DNA of 11,164 bases from Acidobacteriaceae bacterium (GCA_003165095.1 PLSH01000188.1:1-11164); one strand, 5' to 3'. Positions 1-8,327 are shown, numbered from the stretch's first letter. Notes: generated by a model not told the origin, from the letters alone. Program-made: numbers and translations.

Positions 1-1
1 G

Positions 2-1249
2 TTCTCACGCAGACACTTCAGCCCCACCTTTAACTTCTCGGGATGGGCTTGGGATCCAACCTGCGGCGCTACCACATGTCCCGACTCTATTGCCAAAGGT
101 GCGATCGTCGCCTTTGATAATCCTTGGGGCAGCACCGCTGCTTTCCAGGATTCCTATGCCGGAGTCTCTCCTTTTACCAGCAGCCCCTTTCCGGGAACAT
201 TCGCCTGGGCGTCGACCACCTACAAGACCAAGCCTGCGGCAAGCACGGCCATTCCCGGTGGCCAGCAAGTCGGCCAGGAGTTCGCGCGTAATTTCAAGCT
301 GCCCACGGTATATGCCTGGAACGTCTCAATCGAGCATCAGTTCACTTCAACGACGGCCATCCACATGGCTTATGTGGGCAACGAAACCGATCACCTGTCG
401 GTACTCATCGACATGAACCCGCCGTATGCTTCAAAGTTGCCCGTGAATGGGAAGATCGGAGACATCTACGATGACCAGAGTTGGGCGACGGCAAGCTACA
501 ACTCGCTGCAGGTCAGCCTGGATCAGCACGTGTGGCACGGCCTCCAGGTGCAGTCCAGCTTCGCGTGGTCGCATACCATCGACATCACCGGCACTAGCAA
601 CGTCTCCTACGGCAATCCGGCGCTGGGCAATCCGATCAGCGCCAAGTGGAACCGCGGCAACTCCGGCGCGGACCTGCCGTGGGCCTGGATCAGCAACTTT
701 ATCTACCAGGCCCCCTCCTTTAGAGAAAAGGGCAAGCTGATGGAAGAGACGGTCGGCGGCTGGCAGTTGAGCAGCATCATCACCTGGCAGAAGGGCAGCC
801 CGTTCTCGATCGGCCAGTGGGGCACTGACCCCGGAGTCGGTATGTGGAATAACCGCGCCGATTCCGCTCCGGGCGTGCCCAACAACATGGGCAACGGCAG
901 CCACTGGGATTGGGTCAACCCGGCCAAGGGCTACTTCAACACGGCTGCCTTCACCCTTCCCACCTCCTGTAACGACAACACGCCGGGATGGTGCGGCTTC
1001 GGCGACACGGGCAAGAACGCCTACTGGGGACCCGGCGTCTTTGGCATCAATGCATCCATCATGAAGAACTGGGCTCTGACGGAAGGAAAGATCTTCCAGT
1101 TCCGCTGGGATGCGTTCAACGCCACCAACCATCCGAACTTCTCCGGCCCGTCGTCCACCGTTAATCAGTCCGCAGGTACTTTTGGCGTGATCAGCGGCAC
1201 GAACGGTAATCCTCGCGTCTTTCAAGGCGCCCTTCGCCTCACCTTCTGA
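2..1249 (+). CDS. TonB-dependent receptor, Oar-like, C-terminal part (5' end outside the window)
   Basis: The frame is open from base 2 to the TGA at 1247-1249, giving 415 residues with no start, so this is the C-terminal part of a larger protein. Oar-like receptors are usually around 1000 residues or more, so most of the plug and early barrel would lie upstream. The product would be an outer-membrane beta-barrel that imports large substrates, often oligosaccharides, using TonB energy. Visible family signs are alternating aromatic barrel strands, the stretch YAWNVSIEHQF followed by AYVGNETDHL, the segment SYNSLQVSLDQ, and a last strand RVFQGALRLTF ending in Phe, the usual signal for barrel assembly. 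A strong terminator follows directly, so it is probably the last gene of its transcript. The substrate cannot be read from the sequence. The nearby GH35 enzyme and sensor kinase make a sugar plausible, but that is inference. Confidence 0.9.
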   Translation, partial: FSRRHFSPTFNFSGWAWDPTCGATTCPDSIAKGAIVAFDNPWGSTAAFQDSYAGVSPFTSSPFPGTFAWASTTYKTKPAASTAIPGGQQVGQEFARNFKLPTVYAWNVSIEHQFTSTTAIHMAYVGNETDHLSVLIDMNPPYASKLPVNGKIGDIYDDQSWATASYNSLQVSLDQHVWHGLQVQSSFAWSHTIDITGTSNVSYGNPALGNPISAKWNRGNSGADLPWAWISNFIYQAPSFREKGKLMEETVGGWQLSSIITWQKGSPFSIGQWGTDPGVGMWNNRADSAPGVPNNMGNGSHWDWVNPAKGYFNTAAFTLPTSCNDNTPGWCGFGDTGKNAYWGPGVFGINASIMKNWALTEGKIFQFRWDAFNATNHPNFSGPSSTVNQSAGTFGVISGTNGNPRVFQGALRLTF

Positions 1250-1263
1250 TTTCGCGCCTTCAC

Positions 1264-1299
1264 CTGAGGCCCGGGCGCAATGCCCGGGCCTCAGTTTTT
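1264..1299 (+). terminator. Intrinsic terminator of the TonB receptor gene
   Basis: A perfect 13-bp stem (1264-1276 with 1282-1294) with the 5-base loop GCAAT is followed at once by five T residues (1295-1299). It begins 15 bases after the receptor stop codon. This is a textbook Rho-independent terminator for plus-strand transcription. Confidence 0.92.
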
Positions 1300-1309
1300 C
1301 GTCGGATGA

Positions 1310-1548
1310 CTCATCCATCACTGGAAGCCGGGCGCCGCGCGCGACTTCAAGCTGGGCATGACGCAAAGCTGGTACTTCTCGGTCGAGCAGCAGATCAGCC
1401 CGGTAATGGTTCTGCGCGCCGCCTATGTGGGCCGCGAATCCTATCACCAGGCAGTGGGGGATCGTCTCACACCTGCATGATCGGCGGTCTGGGCAACATC
1501 CCGCCGCGCGTCATGCAGGGCGCCCTCAAGTTGACGTTCCAACGGTAG
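1310..1548 (+). pseudogene. Relic of a second TonB-dependent receptor (internally deleted)
   Basis: Two pieces of an Oar-like receptor lie side by side in different frames. The first (1310-1477, frame of base 2) reads HHWKPGAARDFKLG, then WYFSVEQQISPVMVLRAAYV and GRESYHQ. It aligns with the intact neighbour's YAWNVSIEHQF...AYVGNETDHL and runs into a TGA at 1478-1480. The second (about 1480-1548, next frame) reads GGLGNIPPRVMQGALKLTF plus QR and a TAG. It matches the receptor C-terminus (RVFQGALRLTF in the neighbour). In the intact gene these two landmarks are roughly 800 bp apart, while here they almost touch, so an internal deletion with a frame change is the simplest reading. The 5' part is also missing. 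The residues differ enough from the neighbour to indicate an old paralogue rather than a fresh copy. It has no start or binding site and should not make a working protein. Confidence 0.78.
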
Positions 1549-1559
1549 TTTGTTGAATA

Positions 1560-1597
1560 GAGCCCGGGCATGTCTCCGTCCGGGCTCCTCTTTTTTT
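1560..1597 (+). terminator. Intrinsic terminator left behind by the receptor relic
   Basis: The stem GAGCCCGG (1560-1567) pairs with CCGGGCTC (1580-1587). It can extend inward by a G-T wobble and a C-G pair, leaving the loop ATGTCTCC. After CTC come seven T residues (1591-1597). It starts 12 bases past the relic's TAG, the place expected for the terminator of the lost gene. The T-run is only on the plus side, so it is not an obvious terminator for the convergent kinase gene. Confidence 0.82.
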
Positions 1598-1672
1598 GAA
1601 CGCACACTTTGGTTCGCCGCGCTTTGCCCGTTCACTGGCACTGACGGTTGATTCCGCGTGCAGCTTCTTGCC

Positions 1673-4600
1673 TCAGTTCCGGCGGGGAACACGGACCTCG
1701 ATCTGCGCGCCGTGACCGGGAGAACTGGCCAGGTGGAACTTCCCACCCCAGCGGTGGACGCGTTCCTCCATGCCCTGGATGCCGAAATGATGGCAGTTTC
1801 CGCTGTCTGCCGCGCCAGCATCAAAGCCGGTGCCGTCATCGGAGACATTCAACTGCAGCTCGCGCTTACTGTAGGCCAGACCGACTTCCACGCGGGATGG
1901 ATTGCCGTGCAGCGCCGCGTTGCTGACGGCCTCGCGTGCCACCATGAGTAAATCATGTTCCATCGGGTGATCAACGGAGAATGGAGTTCCGGAGACTGAG
2001 CAGGAGATGGGAATGCCGAACTCCGCGCCGACCTGCCGGGCCATACCTTCCAGTTTTTCGTTCAAGCTGCCGGCGTCGTCCTGGGGCTTACGCAGATTCC
2101 AGATAGCGTCGCGCGCCTCATTGATGGTTGAGCGCAGTTGCACGCGTGCAAGATCGACCAGCCCCGTTTCACCGTGTTCGCCCTCCATCGATGCGGCCTC
2201 GAGCAGTGCCGATGCTCCAGTACATCCCTGGATGACGGTGTCATGCATCTCGCGCGCCAGGCGGCTGCGTTCTTCGATCACGGCTTCAAACCGGGCGCGC
2301 ACCTGGCGGACCCGATAGCGGTAAATGACCAGAATCATCAGCGTGAGCAGCAGCAGGCACGCCGAGATGAACCACCATGTTCGGTAGAAGTGCGGCCGCT
2401 GCATCACACGCATGGAGACTTCGGTGACCGCCTCAGGAGAGCCAATCTCGAATGCTCGCACCAGAAAGCGATAGCTGCCTGGGGCCAGGTTGGTGTAGTC
2501 GGCAGTTCGTGATCGCGTCACCGGACCCCAGTCGCGGTCAAACCCTTCGAGCATGTAGCGGAATCGAATGCCATCCTGGGAACTGAGGCGAATAGGCGCA
2601 AAGACAAACTCCAGTCGGCTCGTGGCCGGCTGCAACTCAATCGGCTCCGTCATTGCGACCGTCCGCCCGTCCGCCAGTACCGAGTCAATGTGCAGCGGCG
2701 GCGGCGGCAGAGACGGACGCTGCAGGGGAAGAACATGAATCGGGCCTCCGTTGCTGGGAAACCAGACATCGCCCAGGGAGGTGATTGAGCCGGAGGGCTG
2801 CGTGCCGCCATAAATCTCGGTGTTCGCAGCCATATCCGCAATCGGAAAGAAGGTGAGCGAAAAATGGCGCGCGGCCGACTCTGCCTGTGCGTCGAGTTCC
2901 TGACGGTCAAGCATGGAGATCCCGTTGGGACCGCTCATCCAAAGATGCGCCTGGGCGTCTTCAAGGATGCTGTAGATTGCGTTGCCGGCCAGCCCATCGT
3001 TGGCGGTGAACTGGGTGATGTGTCCGTCGCGCAGGCGAAAGAGCCCGTTGTTGCGCGTGCCAAACCAGAGTCCGCCGTCCGGGTCTTCGTGGATGGCCCA
3101 GACCTTCATCTGCACCAGCGCGGCGGTAGCCACGTCCTGGATAAAGGCTCCGCCATGCATGTGGCTGATGCCGCGATCAGTGCCGATCCACAGATCCCCA
3201 TGCCGGTCTTCAAGCAGCGAGCGGGTGCTCGATTGCGCCAGACCGTTCCTCTCGAGGTAACTGACGATGCGCGGATGGTTGCCATCTCCCACAAGGTGGC
3301 TAAGGCCCCCGTCTGTGGCCACCCACATGCTTCGGTCTTTGTCCTGTGCAATGGCGCGGATGAAGTTGTTGGTCAGGCCGTTCCGGTCGGTCCAGCGGGT
3401 TGTACTTCCCGTGGCAATTCGGTAGATGCCCGCTCCATCCGTTCCTGCCCACAGCACTCCCGACAGGTCGCGGTACACGTTGCGCACATGAATCCCGCTC
3501 ATGCCCGGCAGCACGCGTTGAGTCAGCATGCCGTCTTGCATCTGAAACAACAGCGTCGAGCCGATCCAGAAGCTGCCGTCGTGATCCTGGTAGATGGTTC
3601 CGAAATCGGAATCGTTCGCCTGGGGAAGAGGAACGATGCTCACGCGCGAGCGAGTGAGGCGAAGCATCCCTGTCTGTGTCCCGATCCAGAGATTCTTCTC
3701 GCCGTCTTCGAAGAAGTTCAACACAGTATTGCTGGGCAGCGCGGATGGTGCTGTGGTCTGGGTCAGTTTGCCGCCGTCGAAGGTGAAGACGCCCTGACCG
3801 ATGGTGCCAATCCAGAGCACGCCGTCCTGGGTCTGGCGAAGAACCCGCACCGTACTGGTAATTCCGGCCATGCGCTGGAAATGGTCCTGACCGGGGAACA
3901 TCCGATTAAGGCCGGCAACCGTGCCCACCCATAGCGTTCCGTCCCTCGTCTGCAGAATGGACTTCACCTGGTTCTGGCTCCCTTCGGTTCCCAACGAATA
4001 GAGTCTGCCGGAATTGCCGTAGATGCGCATCAATCTCCATCCGCCCACCCATTCGTAGCCGTCCCGGTCCCGATAGATGGCGTGAACCGAGATAGGTGGG
4101 ATCGATTTTGTTCCATCGATCTGTAGAAAGCGGTCGCCAGTCAGGCGCAGAAGCCCGCGGTCGGTGCCTGCCCAGATTTCTCCGTCCGGGTCTTGCGCAA
4201 TTGCCCGCACAAAGTCGTTGCCCTTGCCATCCGGCGCATCCCAGGAGCGGAAGTGGCCGGCGCTATAGCTCAACACACCGCCGCCCTCGGTACCGATCCA
4301 CAGCGTGCCGTCCTTTGCCACCTTCAAGCAGAAGATGCTGTTCTCGTTGAGGTCAGGCGTGTTCTGGCGGTCAAAGACCGTGAAGTGCGCGCCGTCAAAG
4401 CGCAGCAGCCCGCCCGTGGTGCCAATCCACAGATAACCATCCGGAGTTTGGGCAAAGGCCTGCACTGTCTGCTCAGGCAGGCCGTCCGGTGCCTGCCAGA
4501 GGTGACTGGTATAGCCGGCGAAGGCTCCGGTCTTTTGCGCTCCAGCAACCTGAGTTAGCAGCATCGCTGTCAGCAGCCACAATGCACAAGAACTGAGCGC

Positions 4601-4741
4601 CTTGTGAAGGCCCGGCGCTGCAGGTCTCACGCCGTAACCGGGAGAAGCTGATCTGACGCCGACGCTTTCGTCCACAATTTCCCGGCTCGTCCATGGGCAG
4701 CGGCCGGATTCGCTGGGCGGGATTGATGGGCTAACGTACAT
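1673..4741 (-). CDS. Sensor histidine kinase with two periplasmic Reg_prop propellers, Y_Y_Y domain, HisKA_3 and HATPase
   Basis: This 1022-residue membrane sensor kinase autophosphorylates on His in response to a periplasmic ligand and passes the phosphate to a response regulator. An N-terminal hydrophobic segment lies at about 49-66, ending in VAGAQ. Fourteen propeller motifs of the LWIGT..G type follow at about 100-650 (for example LWIGTTGG, IWAGTDRG, LWFGTRNNG, VWFPSNGG), which would suit two seven-bladed propellers. A Y_Y_Y domain (about 705-785; RFRYMLEGFDRDW, NLAPGSYRF) precedes a membrane helix at about 789-808. The HisKA_3 site is REMHDT with His833, the N box EAVSNAALHG with Asn941, and the ATP-lid motif DDGTGFD at 968-974. 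The ATG at 4741 has AGGA six bases upstream. GTG codons at residues 23 or 38 would place the signal nearer the N-terminus and remain possible. The gene is divergent from the GH35 gene. The probable partner is the NarL-type regulator beyond it. Confidence 0.94.
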   Translation of the reverse strand: MYVSPSIPPSESGRCPWTSREIVDESVGVRSASPGYGVRPAAPGLHKALSSCALWLLTAMLLTQVAGAQKTGAFAGYTSHLWQAPDGLPEQTVQAFAQTPDGYLWIGTTGGLLRFDGAHFTVFDRQNTPDLNENSIFCLKVAKDGTLWIGTEGGGVLSYSAGHFRSWDAPDGKGNDFVRAIAQDPDGEIWAGTDRGLLRLTGDRFLQIDGTKSIPPISVHAIYRDRDGYEWVGGWRLMRIYGNSGRLYSLGTEGSQNQVKSILQTRDGTLWVGTVAGLNRMFPGQDHFQRMAGITSTVRVLRQTQDGVLWIGTIGQGVFTFDGGKLTQTTAPSALPSNTVLNFFEDGEKNLWIGTQTGMLRLTRSRVSIVPLPQANDSDFGTIYQDHDGSFWIGSTLLFQMQDGMLTQRVLPGMSGIHVRNVYRDLSGVLWAGTDGAGIYRIATGSTTRWTDRNGLTNNFIRAIAQDKDRSMWVATDGGLSHLVGDGNHPRIVSYLERNGLAQSSTRSLLEDRHGDLWIGTDRGISHMHGGAFIQDVATAALVQMKVWAIHEDPDGGLWFGTRNNGLFRLRDGHITQFTANDGLAGNAIYSILEDAQAHLWMSGPNGISMLDRQELDAQAESAARHFSLTFFPIADMAANTEIYGGTQPSGSITSLGDVWFPSNGGPIHVLPLQRPSLPPPPLHIDSVLADGRTVAMTEPIELQPATSRLEFVFAPIRLSSQDGIRFRYMLEGFDRDWGPVTRSRTADYTNLAPGSYRFLVRAFEIGSPEAVTEVSMRVMQRPHFYRTWWFISACLLLLTLMILVIYRYRVRQVRARFEAVIEERSRLAREMHDTVIQGCTGASALLEAASMEGEHGETGLVDLARVQLRSTINEARDAIWNLRKPQDDAGSLNEKLEGMARQVGAEFGIPISCSVSGTPFSVDHPMEHDLLMVAREAVSNAALHGNPSRVEVGLAYSKRELQLNVSDDGTGFDAGAADSGNCHHFGIQGMEERVHRWGGKFHLASSPGHGAQIEVRVPRRN

Positions 4742-4907
4742 TTCAATTCCTGTTCATCCTCGCATATTTCCGCGGAGGCCGCGATTTGTTCTGATTCCGA
4801 CTTTTGGCCGATCTCGAAAGTGCCTTCGAAGAGTAGAGTTATGGATTCTGCAGGCGCTGCGATATTGTGCCGACAGCGCTTGAGGTCATTTTTCGGAGCC
4901 CGAATTC
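4742..4907. promoter_or_regulatory. Divergent intergenic control region between sensor kinase and GH35 gene
   Basis: This 166-bp gap must hold the start signals for both divergent genes. Two small dyads are visible: CGCGG-AGG-CCGCG at 4771-4783, and TCGAA-6 bases-TTCGA at 4814-4829. The second contains the palindrome CTTCGAAG at 4824-4831. Either could be a site for the response regulator encoded downstream, but short palindromes are common in GC-rich DNA. I see no convincing -35/-10 pair. Ribosome sites are AGGA at 4748-4751 (minus strand, for the kinase) and GGAG at 4895-4898 (plus strand, nine bases before the GH35 ATG). Confidence 0.35.
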
Positions 4908-7448
4908 ATGAGTTTCCTCGCAATCCCAAGACTGAGAGCCCGTCGGAATGAAACCCGATGCCCCGGTTTACTTCTCTCAGCGTTCCTCACGCTCGCAAGT
5001 CTCGTGGCCTCCGTCGCCCATTCGCAGACGCAGACTCCGATTCTCATCGATGCCCGTACTCCCTTTTCCGAGCCGGGGCCAGCGCTGTATGACGGTGGAA
5101 CAGCAACCTCACCTTCAGGTCATGTGCTGGGGCTCAATGATCGCTATCTCACTTTCGACGGCAAACCGTGGCTTCCGGTAATGGGCGAGTTCCACTTCAG
5201 CCGGTATCCGCGCGACGAGTGGGAAGAGGAATTGCTCAAGATGAAGGCCGCGGGGGTGAATATCGTTGCGACCTACGTCCTGTGGATTCATCACGAGGAA
5301 GTTCAAGGACCGTTTGACTGGAGCGGGCAGCGGGATTTGCGCGCCTTTGCGGAGCTATGCGCAAAGCACGGACTGGTCCTCGTGGTGCGGATCGGCCCCT
5401 GGGATCACGCCGAGGTGCGCAACGGAGGGCTGCCAGACTGGGTTTTGAAGCAGGGCCCGACGCGAGTGAACGATCCGGCTTACCTTGCTTCAGTCGACGC
5501 CTGGTACCGGCAGATTGGCCTGCAACTGAAAGGGCTGCTCTGGAAGGACGGAGGGCCGGTTATCGGAGTTCAGATTGAGAACGAGTACTCGGCCCGCGGA
5601 CCGGGTGCCGGCGCGGAGCACATTCTCAAGCTCAAAGAGATGGCGGTAGCCGCAGGCTTCGATCTGCCGTTTTACTTTGTCACGGGCTGGGACGCGGCCG
5701 TCATCCCGCCGCGCGCTGTGCTGCCACTCTATGGCGGCTATCCTGACGCTCCGTGGGACGCCTCGACCGAAAAGCTGCCGCCTGCCGAGGTTTACGCGTT
5801 TCGATTCCGGAGCCGCGTTGCCTCGAATATGGGGGCGATCGATGGCACGACCAGTACTACAGACGGGGATGAGTCCGCGACGCTGCTGCCCTATATGACT
5901 GCGGAGATGGGCGGAGGCAACGAAGTGACATACCACCGCCGCCCGGTCATTCAAGCAGCCGATGTTTCCTCGCTGGTTCCAGTGATGATTGGATCGGGCG
6001 TCAATCTCTACGGCTCCTATATGTTTCAAGGCGGAGCGAATCCCGACGGCAAGCTAACCACGTTGCAAGAGTCGCAAGCGACCGGATACCCCAATGACGT
6101 GCCCATCAAGTCCTACGACTTTCAGGCACCCTTGAGCGAGTTCGGCCAGGAGCGCGAGAGCCTGCGCAAACTGAAGGTCTTTCAGTACTTTCTCAACGAT
6201 TTCGGATCGATGCTGGCTCCCATGACGGTTCATGCTCCAGCGGTTGTCCCCAAAGACCCGGCAGACTTCAGCGTACTCCGCGCTTCTGTGCGCTCCCGCG
6301 GCGACTCCGGATTTCTCTTCGTCAATAACTATGTTCGCGGGTACTCGATGCCAAACCGGCCGGCAACTCAGTTTGAGATTCACCTGCCCGGCTCCGTGCT
6401 CCCGGTTCCGCGGCATCCTGTTGATGTTCCATCCGGGGCGGCATTCCTCTGGCCGTTCCATCTGATCATCAATGGCGTCAATATCCGCTACAGCACCGCT
6501 CAGCTCTTTGCCCGCATTGACGGCGTGGAAGAGACGACGCTTTTCTTTGAAGCCATCCCCGGTATTGGACCGGAGTTCGCATTCGAAGAGGCGAGCCTTG
6601 CTTCGATCAAGCCCTCGACCGGTGAGACTGCGATGGACGCCGGCGTGGTCTATCTGTCAGGAGTCCAGCCAGGCGCCGAGTCCCGGGTCGACCTGGTCTC
6701 CGCGCAGGGCGGCAAATTGCGGATCGTATTGCTGAGTGCGACGGATGCAGAGAACGCATGGAAGACTCGCATCGGGGGGCAGGAACGCCTGTTGATCACA
6801 AATTGCGAGTTCTTAGCCGATGATGCGCACATCTGGCTACGTTCCATTGGCTCGCCGAGGTTTCTGTTTTCTACGGTGCCTCCGATGCAGAGCCTACCGC
6901 GGGCAAACCTGAAGCTTGAGCCAGACGGTTCCATCAAGCCGCCCGGTGCGCTTATGGCTCTTGCTCCGGAGCGCAGTTTGACGCCGCAGGTTCACCTGGA
7001 TCTGCCGGCTGGCGAAGCGTTGCCCGTCGAGACAGGCCCGCAGGCGTTGTGGCGCAAGCAGCCAGTCGCCGTGGCGCCATCTGAGGCACCGCTGCCCGGC
7101 GCAGCACGGTGGCGCATTGAGATCCCTGCCAATGCCCTCGATGGACTGGCAGATCTTTTTCTTGAAGTCAATTACCAGGGCGACGTAGCGCGCTTGTCCA
7201 AGGGCGGCAAGCTTCTGGACGACGATTTCTTCAACGGAGAGACGTGGTCGATTGGCTTGAAGCGTTTCCTGAGTGCCGGAAAAGAGAGTGCATTTGACTT
7301 GAGCATTCTCCCTCTGCGCAAGGATGCTCCATTCTTTCTGGAACCTGCGAAGCCGACTCGTTATGGGAGGAATGGACAGGTCTGCGGCCTGGATCGCGTT
7401 CAGCTGGTGCCCGAGTATGAGCTTGTGATCGACACCGGTGGGCAGTGA
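4908..7448 (+). CDS. Secreted glycoside hydrolase family 35 (beta-galactosidase type)
   Basis: This 846-residue retaining exo-glycosidase should release terminal beta-galactose (or a related sugar) from oligosaccharides. A signal peptide is clear: basic start with RLRARR, hydrophobic core LLLSAFLTLASLVASV, and a likely cut after AHS near residue 39, so it acts in the periplasm or outside. The GH35 barrel starts at about 75-125 (GEFHFSRYPRDEWEEELLKM, GVNIVATYVLW). The acid/base is Glu226 in GVQIENEY, and the likely nucleophile is Glu333 in TAEMGGGNEVTYHRRP. The nucleophile region differs from the classic SSEYWTGW type, and the usual AEW substrate loop reads HAEVRNGGLPDW here, so the exact substrate may differ. 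The C-terminal half probably holds beta-sandwich domains, and the last 40 residues (GRNGQVCGLDRVQLVPEYEL) resemble a final jelly-roll strand pair. GGAG lies nine bases before the ATG. It is flanked by a sensor kinase and a response regulator, which suggests sugar-induced control. Confidence 0.93.
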   Translation: MSFLAIPRLRARRNETRCPGLLLSAFLTLASLVASVAHSQTQTPILIDARTPFSEPGPALYDGGTATSPSGHVLGLNDRYLTFDGKPWLPVMGEFHFSRYPRDEWEEELLKMKAAGVNIVATYVLWIHHEEVQGPFDWSGQRDLRAFAELCAKHGLVLVVRIGPWDHAEVRNGGLPDWVLKQGPTRVNDPAYLASVDAWYRQIGLQLKGLLWKDGGPVIGVQIENEYSARGPGAGAEHILKLKEMAVAAGFDLPFYFVTGWDAAVIPPRAVLPLYGGYPDAPWDASTEKLPPAEVYAFRFRSRVASNMGAIDGTTSTTDGDESATLLPYMTAEMGGGNEVTYHRRPVIQAADVSSLVPVMIGSGVNLYGSYMFQGGANPDGKLTTLQESQATGYPNDVPIKSYDFQAPLSEFGQERESLRKLKVFQYFLNDFGSMLAPMTVHAPAVVPKDPADFSVLRASVRSRGDSGFLFVNNYVRGYSMPNRPATQFEIHLPGSVLPVPRHPVDVPSGAAFLWPFHLIINGVNIRYSTAQLFARIDGVEETTLFFEAIPGIGPEFAFEEASLASIKPSTGETAMDAGVVYLSGVQPGAESRVDLVSAQGGKLRIVLLSATDAENAWKTRIGGQERLLITNCEFLADDAHIWLRSIGSPRFLFSTVPPMQSLPRANLKLEPDGSIKPPGALMALAPERSLTPQVHLDLPAGEALPVETGPQALWRKQPVAVAPSEAPLPGAARWRIEIPANALDGLADLFLEVNYQGDVARLSKGGKLLDDDFFNGETWSIGLKRFLSAGKESAFDLSILPLRKDAPFFLEPAKPTRYGRNGQVCGLDRVQLVPEYELVIDTGGQ

Positions 7449-7569
7449 CTGCGGCCGTCGCGGCCCGTCTTTGCCCCGAGGACAGGCAACTCGAAAGGCA
7501 GTATGCTCTGGTAAGAGGGTTTTTGGAATTGCGTCAATATAGGGTGACGGGCCAACCTGCCAACGCCGC

Positions 7570-7574
7570 GGAGG
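7570..7574 (+). promoter_or_regulatory. Ribosome binding site that fixes the response regulator start
   Basis: GGAGG at 7570-7574 sits five bases before GTG at 7580-7582, in frame with the receiver domain. The upstream GTG at 7445, which overlaps the GH35 stop as GTGA, would add 45 residues with no family similarity. The later start gives the usual NarL/FixJ length. Confidence 0.75.
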
Positions 7575-7579
7575 CCACT

Positions 7580-8227
7580 GTGGAGGAATCGACCGCAGTC
7601 AAGCCACCCTCGCGGATTCGCGTTCTGATCGTCGACGACCACCCCATTGTGCGTGTCGGTATTGCCGCCATTATTGAAGCTACGCGGGATATGACCGTGG
7701 TAGCCCAGGCGGGTAGCGGAGAAGAGGCGGTGGATCTGTATGCAAAGCATCTGCCCGACATCACGCTGATGGATCTGCGACTGCCCCGCATGACGGGCGT
7801 CGAGACGATCCGTACCGTCATGGCGCGGCATCGCAATGCTCGCTTTGTAGTGCTCACCACCTATGAGGGCGACGAGGACATCCATCAAGCCCTGGAGGCC
7901 GGGGCACGAAGTTACCTCATTAAAGGGATGCCGCATGATGCGCTGGTCAATGCGATCCGGCGCGTCCATGCGGGCGGCCGCTTTCTGCCGCCACCAATCA
8001 CACGGACGCTTTCCAATCGTTTGCCGGAGTCGAGTTTGAGTTCGCGCGAGCGCGAGGTTCTCAGCCTTATTGTTCACGGCAAGAGCAACAAGGAAATCGC
8101 TGCCGAACTGGGCATCGCCGAGTCGACGGTCAAGTGCCATGTGAGCGTGATCCTGATGCGATTGAATGCCAACGACCGCACCCAGGCGGTTGTCACTGCT
8201 CTGCAACGCGGCTTGATTCATCTCTAA
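7580..8227 (+). CDS. NarL/FixJ-family response regulator (REC + LuxR-type HTH)
   Basis: With the GTG start at 7580 the protein has 215 residues, the normal size for this family. The receiver domain (about 12-130) shows the acidic pair Asp19-Asp20 in VLIVDDHP, the phosphoacceptor Asp65 in ITLMDLRLP, the switch Thr93 in VVLTTYEG and Lys115 in YLIKGMP. The LuxR-type helix-turn-helix (153-215) reads LSSREREVLSLIVHGKSNKE and then IAAELGIAESTVKCHVSVIL, with the recognition helix in the second part. HisKA_3 kinases normally pair with NarL-type regulators, so the divergent kinase at 1673-4741 is the natural partner even though the GH35 gene lies between them. The gene is 131 bp downstream of the GH35 stop on the same strand with no clear terminator between, so co-transcription is likely. 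An alternative start at 7445 is in frame but lacks a good ribosome site. Confidence 0.92.
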   Translation: MEESTAVKPPSRIRVLIVDDHPIVRVGIAAIIEATRDMTVVAQAGSGEEAVDLYAKHLPDITLMDLRLPRMTGVETIRTVMARHRNARFVVLTTYEGDEDIHQALEAGARSYLIKGMPHDALVNAIRRVHAGGRFLPPPITRTLSNRLPESSLSSREREVLSLIVHGKSNKEIAAELGIAESTVKCHVSVILMRLNANDRTQAVVTALQRGLIHL

Positions 8228-8327
8228 CGCGATCAAGCAGGTGCCCCAAGAGTATATCTGCTAGCGGATTCCTGGTATTTCTGAACCTGTTGTTCCTTTG
8301 TTGACTGCCCCGTGGCGTCGGGCGTGC

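Noticed and set aside
431..1447. Minus-strand open frame of 338 codons over the TonB receptor
   Set aside because: It is a shadow of the receptor codon pattern and runs through the receptor terminator and the relic. No recognisable family.
2864..3934. Long plus-strand open frame (356 codons) inside the kinase region
   Set aside because: It lies wholly antisense to the sensor kinase, whose repeated WIGT motifs and domain order are unmistakable. Its translation resembles no family I know, and long antisense frames are expected in GC-rich coding DNA.
7453..7472. Possible terminator after the GH35 gene (GGCCG-TCG-CGGCC)
   Set aside because: The stem is only five pairs and only three T residues follow, which is too weak to call.
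7445..7579. Upstream in-frame GTG start for the response regulator, overlapping the GH35 stop
   Set aside because: It would add 45 residues without similarity, while GGAGG five bases before the GTG at 7580 gives the normal family length.
7400..8236. Minus-strand open frame of 278 codons over the response regulator
   Set aside because: It is antisense to a well-recognised REC-HTH gene and its translation shows no domain.
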